A stretch of 64,000 nt of DNA from NCBI GenBank assembly GCA_007844125.1, contig CM017570.1, forward strand, positions 51,058,685-51,122,684, read 5' to 3'. Source of the stretch: Sinonovacula constricta (lineage: Eukaryota; Mollusca; Bivalvia; Cardiida; Solecurtidae). The notes under the pieces were generated by a model. That model was not told the DNA's origin. It did not search any database and saw nothing but the letters and a program-made list of their open reading frames with translations. The translations under genes and the position numbers were made by a program. Of the stretch, positions 13,061 to 23,848 are shown piece after piece; position 1 is the first letter of the stretch; the number at the start of each line of letters is the position of its first letter.

Positions 13061-13161
13061 GGAGGAGGACGAGGACGATCTAGACCCAGCAGTCAGCACA
13101 AAGAGTCAAGATGGAGGCAGTCTGAATGAGAACACTATCGGCTCACAGACACTTGCCCAAG
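13061..13161 (+). CDS. MCC: MCC exon, residues 87-119 (acidic linker), set between two splice-site arrays
   Basis: The acceptor is gtacttttag and the donor CAAG|gtaaca. The exon is 101 bp; its first base completes CG|G (Arg) and its last base starts G|AC (Asp). It encodes an acidic, probably disordered linker starting EEDEDDLDPAV and ending GSQTLAQ, in the position where human MCC has REEDEYSEL. The acceptor is the last member of a 42-bp array and the donor is the first of a series of copies, so an open frame runs unbroken from before 12808 to 13226. The annotated borders are those giving the right phase with both neighbouring exons. Longer alternative versions are possible. Confidence 0.85.
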
Positions 13162-16100
13162 GTAACATTTTTTGGACACATTCTCAAGGTAACATCTCAC
13201 AGAGACATGCCCAGGGTAACATTGCATAGAACCTATACCATCAGCTCATGGACACGTGCCCAAGGTAACATCTCTTGGATAGAACCTGTATTATCGACTC
13301 ACAGACATATGCCTAAGGTAACATCTCTTGGATAGAACCTGTATTATTGACTCCCAGACATATGCCCAAGGTAACATCTCTTGGATAGAACCTGTATAAT
13401 TGACTCCCAGACATATGCCCAATGTAACATCTCTTGGATAGAACCTGTATTACCGACTCCCAGACATATGCCCAAGGTAACATCTCTTGGATAGAACCTG
13501 TATTATTGACTCCCAGACATATGCCCAAGGTAACATCTCTTGGATAGAACCTGTATTATTGACTCCCAGTCATATGCCCAATGTAACATCTCTTGGATAG
13601 AACCTGTACTATCAGCGCACAGACACGTGCCTAGGGTAACATCTCTTGGATAGAACCTGTACTGTAAGCTCAGACACATGCCTAAGGTAACATATTTTGG
13701 ATAAAACCTGTACTATTAGCTCATAGAAGCATGCTCAATGTAACATCTCTTGGATAGAACCTGTATTATTGACTCCCAGACACATGCCTAAGGTAACATC
13801 TCTTGGAAAGTACCTGTTTTACCGACTCCAAGACAGGTGCCCAAGGTAACATCTCTTGCATAGAACCAATGCCATCAGCTCATAGACATATGCCCAAGGT
13901 AACCTCTCTTGGATAGAACCTGTATTATTGACTCTCAGACACATGCCTAAGGTAACATCTCTTGGATAGAACCTGTACTATCAGTTCACAGACATGTGCC
14001 CAACGTAACTTCTCTTGGATAGAACCTGTACTATCAGCCAAAACACAACACCCATTGTAACATCTCTTGGATAGTACCTGTACTATCAGTGCACAGACAC
14101 ATGCCCAATGTAACATCTCTTGGATAGAACCTGAACTATCAGCTCACAGACACATGCCTAAGGTAACATCTCTTGGATAGAACCTGTACTATCAGCGCAC
14201 AGACACATGCCCAATGTAACATCTCTTGGATAGAACCTGTACTATCAGCGCACAGACACATGCCCAATGTAACATCTCTTGGATAGAACCTGTACTATCA
14301 GCTCACAGACACATGCCTAAGGTAGCATCTCTTGGATAGAACCTGTACTATCAGCTCACAGACACATGCCTAAGGTAGCATCTCTTGGATAGAACCTGTA
14401 CTTTCAGCTCAGACACATGCCCAATGTAACATCTCTTGGATAGAACCTGTACTATCAGCTCACAGACACATGCCTAAGGTAGCATCTCTTGGATAGAACC
14501 TGTACTATCAGCTCACAGACACATGCCCAATGTAACATCTCTTGGATAGAACCTGTACTATCAGCTCACAGACACATGCCTAAGTTAGCATCTCTTGGAT
14601 AGAACCTGTACTTTCAGCTCAGACACATGCCCAATGTAACATCTCTTGGATAGAACCTGTACTATCAGCGCACAGACACATGCCCAATGTAACATCTCTT
14701 GGATAGAACCTGTACTATCAGCTCACAGACACATGCCTAAGGTAGCATCTCTTGGATAGAACCTGTACTATCAGCGCACAGACACATGCCCAATGTAACA
14801 TCTCTTGGATAGAACCTGTACTTTCAGCTAAGACACATGCCCAATGTAACATCTCTTGGATAGAACCTGTACTATCAGCTCACAGACACATGCCTAAGGT
14901 AGCATCTCTTGGATAGAACCTGTACTATCAGCTCACAGACACATGCCCAATGTAACATCTCTTGGATAGAACCTGTACTATCAGCGCACAGACACATGCC
15001 CAATGTAACATCTCTTGGATAGAACCTGTACTTTCAGCTCAGACACATGCCCAATGTAACATCTCTTGGATAGAACCTGTACTATCAGCGCACAGACACA
15101 TGCCCAATGTAACATCTCTTGGATAGAACCTGAACTATCAGCGCACAGACACATGCCTAATGTAACATCTCTTGGATAGAACCTGTACTATCAGCTCACA
15201 GACACATGCCTAAGGTAGCATCTCTTGGATAGAACCTGTACTATCAGCTCACAGACACATGCCCAATGTAACATCTCTTGGATAGAACCTGTACTATCAG
15301 CTCACAGACACATGCCTAAGGTAGCATCTCTTGGATAGAACCTGTACTATCAGCGCACAGACACATGCCCAATGTAACATCTCTTGGATAGAACCTGTAC
15401 TTTCAGCTCAGACACATGCCCAATGTAACATCTCTTGGATAGAACCTGTACTATCAGCTCACAGACACATGCCTAAGGTAGCATCTCTTGGATAAAACCT
15501 GTACTATCAGCTCACAGACACATGCCCAATGTAACATCTCTTGGATAGAACCTGTACTATCAGCGCACAGACACATGCCCAATGTAACATCTCTTGGATA
15601 GAACCTGTACTTTCAGCTCAGACACATGCCCAATGTAACATCTCTTGGATAGAACCTGTACTATCAGCGCACAGACACATGCCCAATGTAACATCTCTTG
15701 GATAGAACCTGTACTATCAGCTCACAGACACATGCCTAAGGTAGCATCTCTTGGATAGAACCTGTACTATCAGCTCACACACATGCCCAATGTAACATCT
15801 CTTGGATAGAACCTGTACTATCAGCTCACAGACACATGCCTAAGGTATCATCTCTTGGATAGAACCTGTACTATCAGCTCACAGACACATGCCCAATGTA
15901 ACATCTCTTGGATAGAACCTGTACTATCAGCTCACAGACACATGCCTAAGGTAGCATCTCTTGGATAGAACCTGTACTTTCAGCTCAGACACATGCCCAA
16001 TGTAACATCTCTTGGATAGAACCTGTACTATCAGCGCACAGACACATGCCCAATGTAACATCTCTTGGATAGAACCTGTACTATCAGCTCACAGACACAT

Positions 16101-16735
16101 GCCTAAGGTAGCATCTCTTGGATAGAACCTGTACTATCAGCGCACAGACACATGCCCAATGTAACATCTCTTGGATAGAACCTGTACTATCAGCGCACAG
16201 ACACATGCCTTGGTAACATCTCTTGGATAGAACGGACACATGCCTAACGTAGCATCTCTTGGATAGAACCTGTACTATCAGCGCACAGACACATGCCTTA
16301 GGTAACATCTCTTGGATAGAACGGACACATGCCTAACGTAGCATCTCTTGGATAGAACCTGTACTATAAGCTCAGACACATGCCCAAGGTAACATCTCTT
16401 GGATAGAACCTGTACTTTCAGCTCAGACACATGCCCAACATAACATCTTTTGGATAGAACCTGTATTATAAACTCCCAGACACATGCCTAAGGTAACATC
16501 TCTTTGATAGAACCAGTACTATCAGCACACAGACACATGCCTAAGGTAACATCTCTTGGATAGAACCTGAACTATCAGCTCACAGACACGTGCCCAAGGT
16601 AACATCTCTTGGATAGAATCTGAACTATCAGCTCACAGACACATGCCCAACGTAACATCTCTTGGATAGAACCTGTACTATTCAATCATAGACTTTTTCC
16701 CAAGGTAACATCCCTTGGATAGAATCTAAAAATTC
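13162..16735 (+). repeat. 53-bp minisatellite derived from an MCC exon end and donor, about 65 copies
   Basis: The unit is cacagacacatgcccaagg, taacatctcttggatagaa, cctgtactatcagct. The exon just upstream ends CACAGACACTTGCCCAAG|gtaaca, so each unit is a copy of the exon end, donor and start of the intron. The first two repeats (donors at 13189 and 13216) are 27-bp versions; later ones are 53 bp, with 51-bp variants (ctttcagctcagac). The 51-bp variants recur about every 210 bp, showing a higher-order unit of four. Many copies keep AAG|GTAAC; others read AATGTAAC or AAGGTAGC. Confidence 0.96.
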
Positions 16736-17007
16736 CATTTTTAGTGCCTTTAAAATGTTTTTTATGACTTAAGATAAATAGATTAAGTGTTAAGACGTGA
16801 GTTTAACCAAGAAAATTATCTGATTTTTTATAATTTATGATTGCAATAAGCCAAATAATTTGATTGAATTTTTCTGAGTAAAATTATACAACATTACCAA
16901 AGAAGATTGTTTTTGGTACATTAAATTTGTATCCGGAGAAATGGCTTTCAGATAATTATGTAATTTTGCTATGAAGAGTTCCAACAGTTTTAAATGTTTG
17001 GTTGCAG

Positions 17008-17153
17008 ACATAGGTGGGGACTTAAACTCGGAACTGTCACGTGTGGTGACAGAGCTCGAGACAGCCATCCATGAACGGCGTCAAAAGAATCTGAACATTG
17101 ATGCAGTGGCCGAGGAGAATGAGGATGATGGGGTGGAGGAGATTGCTCTCGAG
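17008..17153 (+). CDS. MCC: MCC exon, residues 120-168 (DLNSEL block)
   Basis: The acceptor is ggttgcag and the donor GAG|gtaggg. The exon is 146 bp, entering with two bases of a split Asp codon and leaving in phase 0. It encodes DIGGDLNSELSRVVTELETA, matching the human segment that reads CSDLNSELQRVLTGLE, then a basic patch (HERRQKN) and an acidic tail (EENEDDGVEEIALE). Read-through past the donor would add a short hydrophobic tail and stop at 17211-17213; I regard that as intron. Confidence 0.92.
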
Positions 17154-18069
17154 GTAGGGATTATAACTCTCCTAACATTGCTGTTTATTGTAGTCCACTA
17201 CATTTTTGATTGATCCTTAGTTATTCTTATTTTTAAGCTAACAATTTCATGCATATATTAGGTTAAGTTGTAATATGTAAATGAACAAAGATTATAATCA
17301 AGGTAGCCCCTTAGCACGTGCCCTGTTACATTATTATAGTGTTTGCCAGATCTAAGACAGCATGCGCACAAATTCACTGGATCTTTTCCATATATTACAA
17401 TTTTTTTTTACAATAATTTGGGAGGAAGTTAACACCAATTTTTCTAGATACTTTCAATATATTTTGTTGTCTTCAAGAATCGCTTCTAAATTTAAAAGCA
17501 GTCTTTGACAAAACTTTGTGGACTAAGGTCCAATGGAATTTTCAGCCACATCATTTTCAAAATTCAGAATTATTATAAAAACACATATACTATACATATA
17601 CTTATTATTAAACACATATCAAACAATGATTTACAGCCTTTTACTGAACCCAGCCACCCATAACACCTCGGTTAGCTTACTAGCTTTTTTGTGTCAAAAT
17701 GCCAAAATCATACTGGTCCAGTCAAATTTGGTCCTGTCACCAAATATTGAAATATTGACAAAATATTGACAACTTGGTGGAACGAAGGTCCAGCATTTTT
17801 AAATTTCTTTGGTGAAGACTGTTTAAGGTGCCACAATTATCAAGAAGTGAAGAAACACTGACACAATCTTTTTTATGTCTTAAATATATTCAAACTTACT
17901 ACCTTGGGTGCTGTATGACTTCTTATATTCAAGTTTTCAGGTCAGTTTGGGTTTATATTTTCATGATTAATATTAAGTCTTAATAACTAGATATTTGAAA
18001 AAGTTAAAGTTTAAAGCTTGACTAATAGTGATTTGAGTTTACCCCCGTTCCTCCTACCCCACCATCCAC
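17154..18069. other. MCC intron, nothing recognised
   Basis: AT-rich intronic sequence after the DLNSEL exon, without tandem structure or conserved open frames. Confidence 0.55.
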
Positions 18070-18089
18070 ATTAAGAAGTTTGGGGTCGG

Positions 18090-18360
18090 GGGTATACTGG
18101 AATTGGGTTGTCACTTTGAATAATGGTCTGTTCGTCACTCTATTGCATTGTTCTGCCCTTCTTCACTGTTGGTTTAATTTTGACGAAGCTTTACAAGTAC
18201 CAAAATACCATGGGAGCCCATACACCTTCTGTTTTTGTTACAATGCAAGAGTTAATGTTCTTTTTAATGATATTTCAGACTGTGTCTTAATAGAGATTTC
18301 CAACTGGTAGCAATAGTCGGGTGGGAATATTTGTTGGCCCTTGGCTTACAGCTGCAGTGA
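18090..18360 (+). mobile_element. Dispersed repeat, SINE-like 3' body
   Basis: The phrases ttttgacgaagctttacaag and gtgggaatatttgttggccc, then cttggcttaca, recur in order at 56150-56370 in diverged form. Sharing between two unrelated places marks a dispersed element, probably the body of a SINE. The head is not recognised here. Confidence 0.45.
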
Positions 18361-18441
18361 AGTTAGCTCTATTATTACCTGAATATAATATGGAACATAT
18401 CTTGTTAACACTGATTTGTATTGCTGTTATTGTATTAACAG

Positions 18442-18618
18442 GTGTGTAAAAAAATGGAGGACTTTAGCTTTGAGCCCCATGATGAGTCCTGTCCTCCAAG
18501 AGGATTGCGGCCAGCCACGTTCCACCCGCCACCACCTCCACCACCCAATGAGTTTCCAGACCCTGGCTACCTACAGGAGGAGATCAGCACCCTTCGGATA
18601 GAGAACAGCACACTCCAG
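18442..18618 (+). CDS. MCC: MCC exon, residues 169-227, with proline-rich stretch
   Basis: The acceptor is gtattaacag and the donor CAG|gtgagt. The exon is 177 bp, 59 codons, phase 0 at both ends. It starts VCKKMEDFSFEPHDES, has the proline run HPPPPPPPNEFPDPGY at about residues 195-210, then returns to helix (LQEEISTLRIENSTLQ). I recall no equivalent proline run in vertebrate MCC, where this region is coiled coil. It may be a lineage-specific SH3- or EVH1-type ligand; that is inference. The phase fit and the conserved helical end make it a real exon. Confidence 0.9.
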
Positions 18619-19202
18619 GTGAGTGCAGATTGGACAAAACATTCCAAACCAAAAGTGGAGGCTTCCTGAATTTATGGTTATTACCCCTAACATATCCCTG
18701 TTTATTTCTTGAATGCAAGTGTAATTCACATGTTAAATGGTTGACCTGTAAAACACAGAAGAACTCGTGTGTTTGTTGAGCACATGGCCTGGATATGAAA
18801 AGATACTGACAAACTATCAATAGTTTTAATAACCTGTTATGACCATTAATTTGATGTCCTGCTAGTATTTGCGGATGAAGAGAGCTCCAAAATATGTCTA
18901 GGTAGAACTTCTGGTCATTGGTATTAGTAATAAGAATGCTGTAGATGCATTTGTTCTGAATGTTTCTGTAAGTTACACATTAAATTTCAATTTAAATCTA
19001 CTTCTGTTTGTGGATGTGCTTAATTTTGTACATCTGTCTTATACACGTTAAGGGAAACAGTGAAAATATTTTATTAGCATCCATGTTACATATGCATTTA
19101 ATACTGGCACACATTATGTATTGAGTGCCTTCTGCAAGTCTAATATAAACTTACAACCCTTTAAGTGTGTCCCTATTGACCCCTGTGTATGCATGTTCAC
19201 AG
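18619..19202. other. MCC intron, nothing recognised
   Basis: Short intron between the proline-rich exon and the next coiled-coil exon; no repeat or element seen. Confidence 0.6.
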
Positions 19203-19292
19203 GAGCAGATCATGAAGCAAGAGGTGGACCTGCAGAGGCTGAGGCTGGCATTGGCCAATCTGACAGAGGAGAAAAACAAATATAAAAAACAG
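19203..19292 (+). CDS. MCC: MCC exon, residues 228-257 (coiled coil)
   Basis: The acceptor is gttcacag and the donor CAG|gtactg. The exon is 90 bp, 30 codons, phase 0 at both ends. It encodes EQIMKQEVDLQRLRLALANL followed by TEEKNKYKKQ, an uninterrupted leucine-heptad coiled coil continuing the helix of the preceding exon. Confidence 0.92.
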
Positions 19293-19399
19293 GTACTGGG
19301 CAGATCTCCCAGTCAGGAATCCAAATAAATGATTGAATATTATGATTATAACAAATTCATGTGTTAAGTGATTTTTCTAAATGATATGCATATTTTGTT

Positions 19400-19722
19400 G
19401 ACCGTACCTGGCAGCACATTCAGTAGAGCATCGGCTGCAGGTAGATGAGCCCCTGGGTTCCAACCCAGGCCACGGCCTAACAAAGTTGTAAAAATAGTTA
19501 GTGGTATAGCTCCCTTGCTAACCCTCAAGCAAATATAAGGTTAGTTCCCTGACTGGTTGACCCAATGTCAGGGTAATGTGACTTGGTATGGTATCATGCA
19601 AGGTGTTCATGGCATGCTATCTGCAGTGAAGGCAGCACTATAACTGCTTCAAGTGAACTTTAGCATTTCCAGATAACTGAAATAATGTTGATGGGACAAT
19701 AAACCCAATAAACAAACAATTT
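19400..19722 (+). mobile_element. tRNA-derived SINE with A-rich tail
   Basis: Box A-like cattcagtagagcatcggc is followed by the box B-like stretch gggttccaaccc at about 19455-19466, then a body with the phrase cagggtaatgtgact and a tail ending cccaataaacaaacaa. The layout is like the SINE at 2720 but the body differs. It sits wholly in an MCC intron on the sense strand. Confidence 0.6.
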
Positions 19723-20265
19723 TGGTCAAAAAAAGTGCTTCATACCAGGGTTGTTCAGGAATACCATAGACAAATAACACAGTGATGGCAAACTGGCCTC
19801 AAGTTAATTAATGTGACATTGTCATTCATCTTTTAACACACCCTTCCCTATTGTTCATGTAATTGCATCCAACATAATGGTTTTTCCAATTTTGTTTGAA
19901 ATCATGTTTAAAAGGCTTAGTTTAGTATAAAATTTCTGTGTGATCCACTGATGATACAAATTTCATACTTGCTGTGCAATCTCAAACAATGTCTGATGAA
20001 AACACTTGATTTTACACAAATTTTAAACCATTCTAATATACAGGTGAAAAATGTTGGGATGGTTTGGTTTGTAAAAAATATCATATAAGGTTTAATTTTA
20101 TTTCTGAATTAATATGTCTTCTAAAGAAATTCAAGTTTAGTGATCCAAGAATTTGCAATATAATGTTTGTCTGGATACAGAGTGAGGCCAGCTAAAGTTT
20201 ACAGAAAATTGGATTTTTTGTGGCCCTACATTTCAACAGCTTTTTCTGTCTCTTAACCCCTGCAG

Positions 20266-20369
20266 ATGGCAGACCACCAAGCCAGACTGGTTGAGGGATC
20301 CAGCAGCCCTGTCGCCTCCAGGACCTCCACACCCACCAAGAACAACCTGCAGGCTTCCCATATAGATAG
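20266..20369 (+). CDS. MCC: MCC exon, residues 258-292 (Ser/Thr/Pro linker); its 3' end seeds a minisatellite
   Basis: The acceptor is acccctgcag and the donor ATAG|gtaaga. The exon is 104 bp, entering in phase 0 and leaving with two bases (AG) of a split Arg codon. It encodes MADHQARLVEGSSSPVASR, then TSTPTKNNLQASHID, corresponding to the human linker with TGPSSPGRLTSTNRPIN. The last roughly 45 coding bases plus the donor are the first unit of the 48-bp array that fills the next intron. Reading past the donor meets TAA at 20371-20373. Confidence 0.9.
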
Positions 20370-21235
20370 GTAAGATCACCCCACCAAGAACAACCTGCAG
20401 GCTTCCTATATAGACAGGTAGGATCACCCCACCAAGAACAACCTGCAGTCTTTCTATATAGACAGGTAGGATCACCCCACCAAGAACAGCCTGCCGTCTT
20501 TCTATATAGACAGGTAGGATCACCCCACCAAGAACAACCTGCAGTCTTTCTATATAGACAGGTAGAATCACCCCACCAAGAACAACCTGCAGTCTTTTTA
20601 TATAGACAGGTAGGATCACCCCACCAAGAACAGCCTGCCGTCTTTCTATATAGACAGGTAGGATCACCCCACCAAGAACAACCTGCAGTCTTTCTATATA
20701 GACAGGTAGGATCACTCCACCAAGAACAACCTGAAGTCTTTCTATATAGACAGGTAGGATCACTCCACCAGGAACAACCAGAAGTCTTTCTATATAGACA
20801 GGTAGGATCACCCCACCAAAAACAACCTGCAGTCTTCCTATATAGACAGATAGGATCACCTCACCAAGAACAACCTGCAGTCTTCCTATATAGCCAGGTA
20901 GGATCACCTTACCAAGAACAACCTGCAGTCTTCCAATATAGACGGTAGGATCACCTCACCAAGAACAACCTGCAGTCTTTCTATATAGACAGGTAGGATC
21001 ACTCCACCAAGAACAACCAGAAGTCTTTCTATATAGACAGGTAGGATCACCCCACCAAAAACAACCTGAAGTCTTCCTATATAGACAGGTTACTTCACCT
21101 CACCAAGAACAACCTGCAGTCTTCCTATATAGCCAGGTAGGCTCACCCCACCAAGAACAACCTGCAGTCTTCCTATATAGACAGGTAGGATCATCTCACC
21201 AAGAATAACCTCCAGTCTGCCTATATAGCCAGGTA
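20318..21235 (+). repeat. 48-bp minisatellite derived from an MCC exon end and donor, about 19 copies
   Basis: The unit is ccaccaagaacaacctgcag, tctttctatatagacaggt, aggatcacc. The first unit is the last part of the coding exon (ACCAAGAACAACCTGCAG to ATAG|gtaagatcacc). Each later unit keeps a donor-like ACAG|GTAGGA. The 48-bp period makes a 224-codon open frame on the minus strand, an artefact. The array decays at about 21220 into a fragment of another dispersed repeat. Confidence 0.96.
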
Positions 21236-21505
21236 ACGAAATCGTACCTGAGCTTGTAAAAAAACATTGTGAACTCTCTAAGAGGCCATATCTAAGGCCC
21301 AATCTTCACCAAACTTGGCCAGAATGTTCGCCTGTATGAAGTCATAGATATGTATTGAACTGGGTCACATGGATTCAGTTGGTCACTAAGTAGAATTATA
21401 GACATTGTTATCAGCCCAGTGGCCCCACTTATGGGTCAGTCTTCACCAAAGATTTCTAAAGTTAATAACTCTTAACCTGTGTCCTCAGGTGAGTGATGAA
21501 AGGTC
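21236..21505 (+). mobile_element. Truncated copy of the tandem-repeat element (32414-type)
   Basis: It shares phrases such as ccaatcttcaccaaacttgg, ggtcactaagtag, accaaagatttctaaagtta and the end signature tgtgtcctcaggtgagtgat with the elements at 32414, 36340 and 57530. The internal repeat is reduced to about one unit. Confidence 0.7.
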
Positions 21506-21657
21506 AGCCAACCAGCATTTGAACTAACCATTAAGAGTATGTCAAATAAATATCCATTCAAAAAGAACTTACCAGTTAGAACTTGTTTCAGAACAAACCT
21601 GTCAAAATGTTTTAATCAGAATATGTTAAAGAACTAACCAAAGACATTGTGTTTCAG

Positions 21658-21781
21658 AACTTCTGTCAACCTGACACCAACAAAAGCCTCAGACCAATTC
21701 CCAGTTGCCAAAGTTGCAGAACTGAAGAAACTGAAGACTGTGAACAGTGAACGGATCTCACAGTCAAATGAACTGAACACA
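21658..21781 (+). CDS. MCC: MCC exon, residues 293-333 (VAELKKLKTV segment)
   Basis: The acceptor is tgtttcag and the donor ACA|gtatgt. The exon is 124 bp; its first base completes AG|A (Arg) and it leaves in phase 0. It encodes TSVNLTPTKASDQFPVAKVA, then ELKKLKTVNSERISQSNELN. It lies where human MCC has NDIPIAKIAERVKLSKTRSE, so PVAKVAELKKLK is the recognisable core. Confidence 0.9.
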
Positions 21782-22409
21782 GTATGTGTTTATGGAAACA
21801 ATTTTTATGAATAATCCATTGTTTACCTTTGGATAATTTTAGGGAGAATATCACATGCCCTTCACCATCACTGACTGCTGCAATAGTGTATTCACTGGCA
21901 GTTGCCTGGGTCTTTTAACCTTGTCTCCAGTGTTCTTTCTCTTTTCCTAATGTAATCAGTTTGCCTTTCATACTCTGGATGTGGTATATACCTCCACATT
22001 TCTTAAGTTTGTCAGTCCAATGTTTTACCTTCAAAACCATGCTCCTGAATGATTTGAATAAGTTATAGTACATGTTAATGCCATTAGGCTTGAGAGCATG
22101 TGCCAGAACCTCTAAGGTGCCCTGTACAGATGGTATAACTGATGTTTCTGTCTGTTTTCTTGGGCAGCTGAAAGATCCAATCAAGGTAGTTGTGTTATTG
22201 TAAAATACTTAAAATGACTGCAGTTGTTTCCATCCAGTTTAGTTTTAGCTTAAACCTAATTATGTATAGTCGATTGGCAAACAAGTTCTTTTAACATATC
22301 TTATTAATCCCTCTTGAGTGACCACTTCCTTGGTAGAACCATTACTTAGGTACTGAAGAACTGGAACAATGAGCAGTAAGTAGTCTTACTTAAGGACTAA
22401 CATCATGTG

Positions 22410-22485
22410 ATAAGTTTAGGGGCTTGAACCCAGGAACATTCGATCTGGAGTCCAACGTCTTGACCACGGATGTCCACCTTTTGTA
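22410..22485 (-). mobile_element. tRNA-like SINE head remnant
   Basis: On the minus strand tggtcaagacgttggactcc and ctgggttcaagcccc lie in tRNA box A to box B order. No body or tail recognised; degenerate. Confidence 0.45.
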
Positions 22486-22775
22486 TTGACTTGGATACAA
22501 CTTCTTTTGAAATTGTGCATTTTTAAGCATTGTTTAAAATTTTGTCAATTTAGAAATAATATCCACTGAGTTACTGGGAAGTATAGAAGTATAGCACATC
22601 TGCAAATGAGGACAATTATCACAACAAAGCTTAGTTTTATGACATGTTTATTGTGATATAATTATTCCAGTGCATCATTTATGTATATATTAAACTTTCA
22701 AGCAAGTGCTTTTTCACATTTTTGATCTTGCTAACTTAAAAGATTGTGTATAAACACTGTGTGGGTGTGTTGCAG

Positions 22776-23157
22776 ATGCCAAACACCAAAGTGGCTGAAC
22801 ATCTGGTGCAAAGCCTGTGGAAGGACTCCAGTCTGCAGGAGATTGTCCAGAATGCTGTTGACAAGACTGGCATATCTCACTCTGACTCTCGTGTGACAGA
22901 GTTTGAGATAGAGCTGGAGCGTCTACAGAGTCAGATAGACAATTATAAATCCCAGCTAGATGTAGTGAACTTGACACTTGATGAGTCGAAGGCTCAGTGT
23001 GATAGACTGACTGTGTTGATAGGGAAGTACGAGTCTAACAGTACAGCCCTACAGTTAGTGTTGAACTATAGTCACTTGAGTTTAGAAGCCTATGAGATAT
23101 TGTGTGCTTTACTGGAGAGTGAACTAGGGGTCGTGCTGGCAAACTGTAGAGCAGCAG
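22776..23157 (+). CDS. MCC: MCC exon, residues 334-461 (largest exon; VAEHL to CRAAG)
   Basis: The acceptor is gtgttgcag and the donor GCAG|gtatag. The exon is 382 bp, entering in phase 0 and leaving with one base of a split Gly codon. It encodes PNTKVAEHLVQSLWKDSSLQ, FEIELERLQSQIDNYKSQLD, LIGKYESNSTALQLVLNYS and then EAYEILCALLESEL to CRAAG. Each block has a direct vertebrate counterpart (VAEHLAHSLQD, LVGKYESNATAL, EAYELLLALAESE, FRAAG). It is the best single exon for identifying the gene and is mostly coiled coil. Confidence 0.97.
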
Positions 23158-23600
23158 GTATAGGTGGCATAGGTCAGTCATACTTGTACTTCCTTTGTTT
23201 TGGGGTGGTTTGTATTGATCAAATATAAGCTCTTTTGTCAGTTTTAGTTTAAAAAAATGCACGTTTGTCTCTTGACATTCAGCTTTTTTTTGGATAATAT
23301 CAGAAGTAAGGTATGCAACTATATTAAATGAATGACAGCACAAATAAAATACTGATTATGACTGACATCAATATGCACTGAAATACAACAAAACAGATTT
23401 GAAGTATTTTAGAATAAATATTGGGACTTCAAGTTGCCTATGTATGTGACTTAAGAAATGTACATTGTATGTACACTGTAAGCACATCAGTCTGTTAAAT
23501 AGAGTAACATCTGTCATAGAATAGGTGCTGAGGGTATGGCTCAATTAAAGATTTTTAGGGGTCGCACAAATGCATTTTTTTTCAATTTTGCTTCCTAAAG

Positions 23601-23848
23601 GAGATTGATATTCTTGATAAGTTATAAATTTTTAAACTGTTTATTATGCCAACATTATACATTTTAATTCTTCAATATGTTAACCTGTTTTCACTTATAA
23701 GTCACATTTTTAACCTGATAGATTATTATTTCTACTCACATATTATAGTTTTAACCTGATTATATTCTATTGTCGTTACATTTCAATGTATTTGGCGCCA
23801 TATTCATATCAAGTGTCGGTGTGCCATAAAACCCAAAATACAAATACC
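23601..23848 (+). mobile_element. 5'-truncated LINE 3' tail
   Basis: From gagattgatattcttgataa to cataaaacccaaaatacaa this matches, in order, the last codons and 3' UTR of the LINE at 31257-35276, including gttttaacctgat and agtgtcggtgtgcc. It is a dead-on-arrival copy containing almost only 3' UTR. It also gives an empty-site reference for the element nested in the other copy. Confidence 0.75.

Noticed and set aside
13162..16735. Possible CRISPR array because of regular repeats
   Set aside because: Repeats are contiguous with no unique spacers, and the context is a eukaryotic intron.
16971..17213. 80-codon version of the DLNSEL exon with a hydrophobic tail
   Set aside because: The tail is intron read-through; GAG|gtaggg at 17153 keeps phase with the next MCC exon.
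20233..20907. Minus-strand 224-codon frame
   Set aside because: Antisense of the 48-bp array and of a real plus-strand MCC exon.
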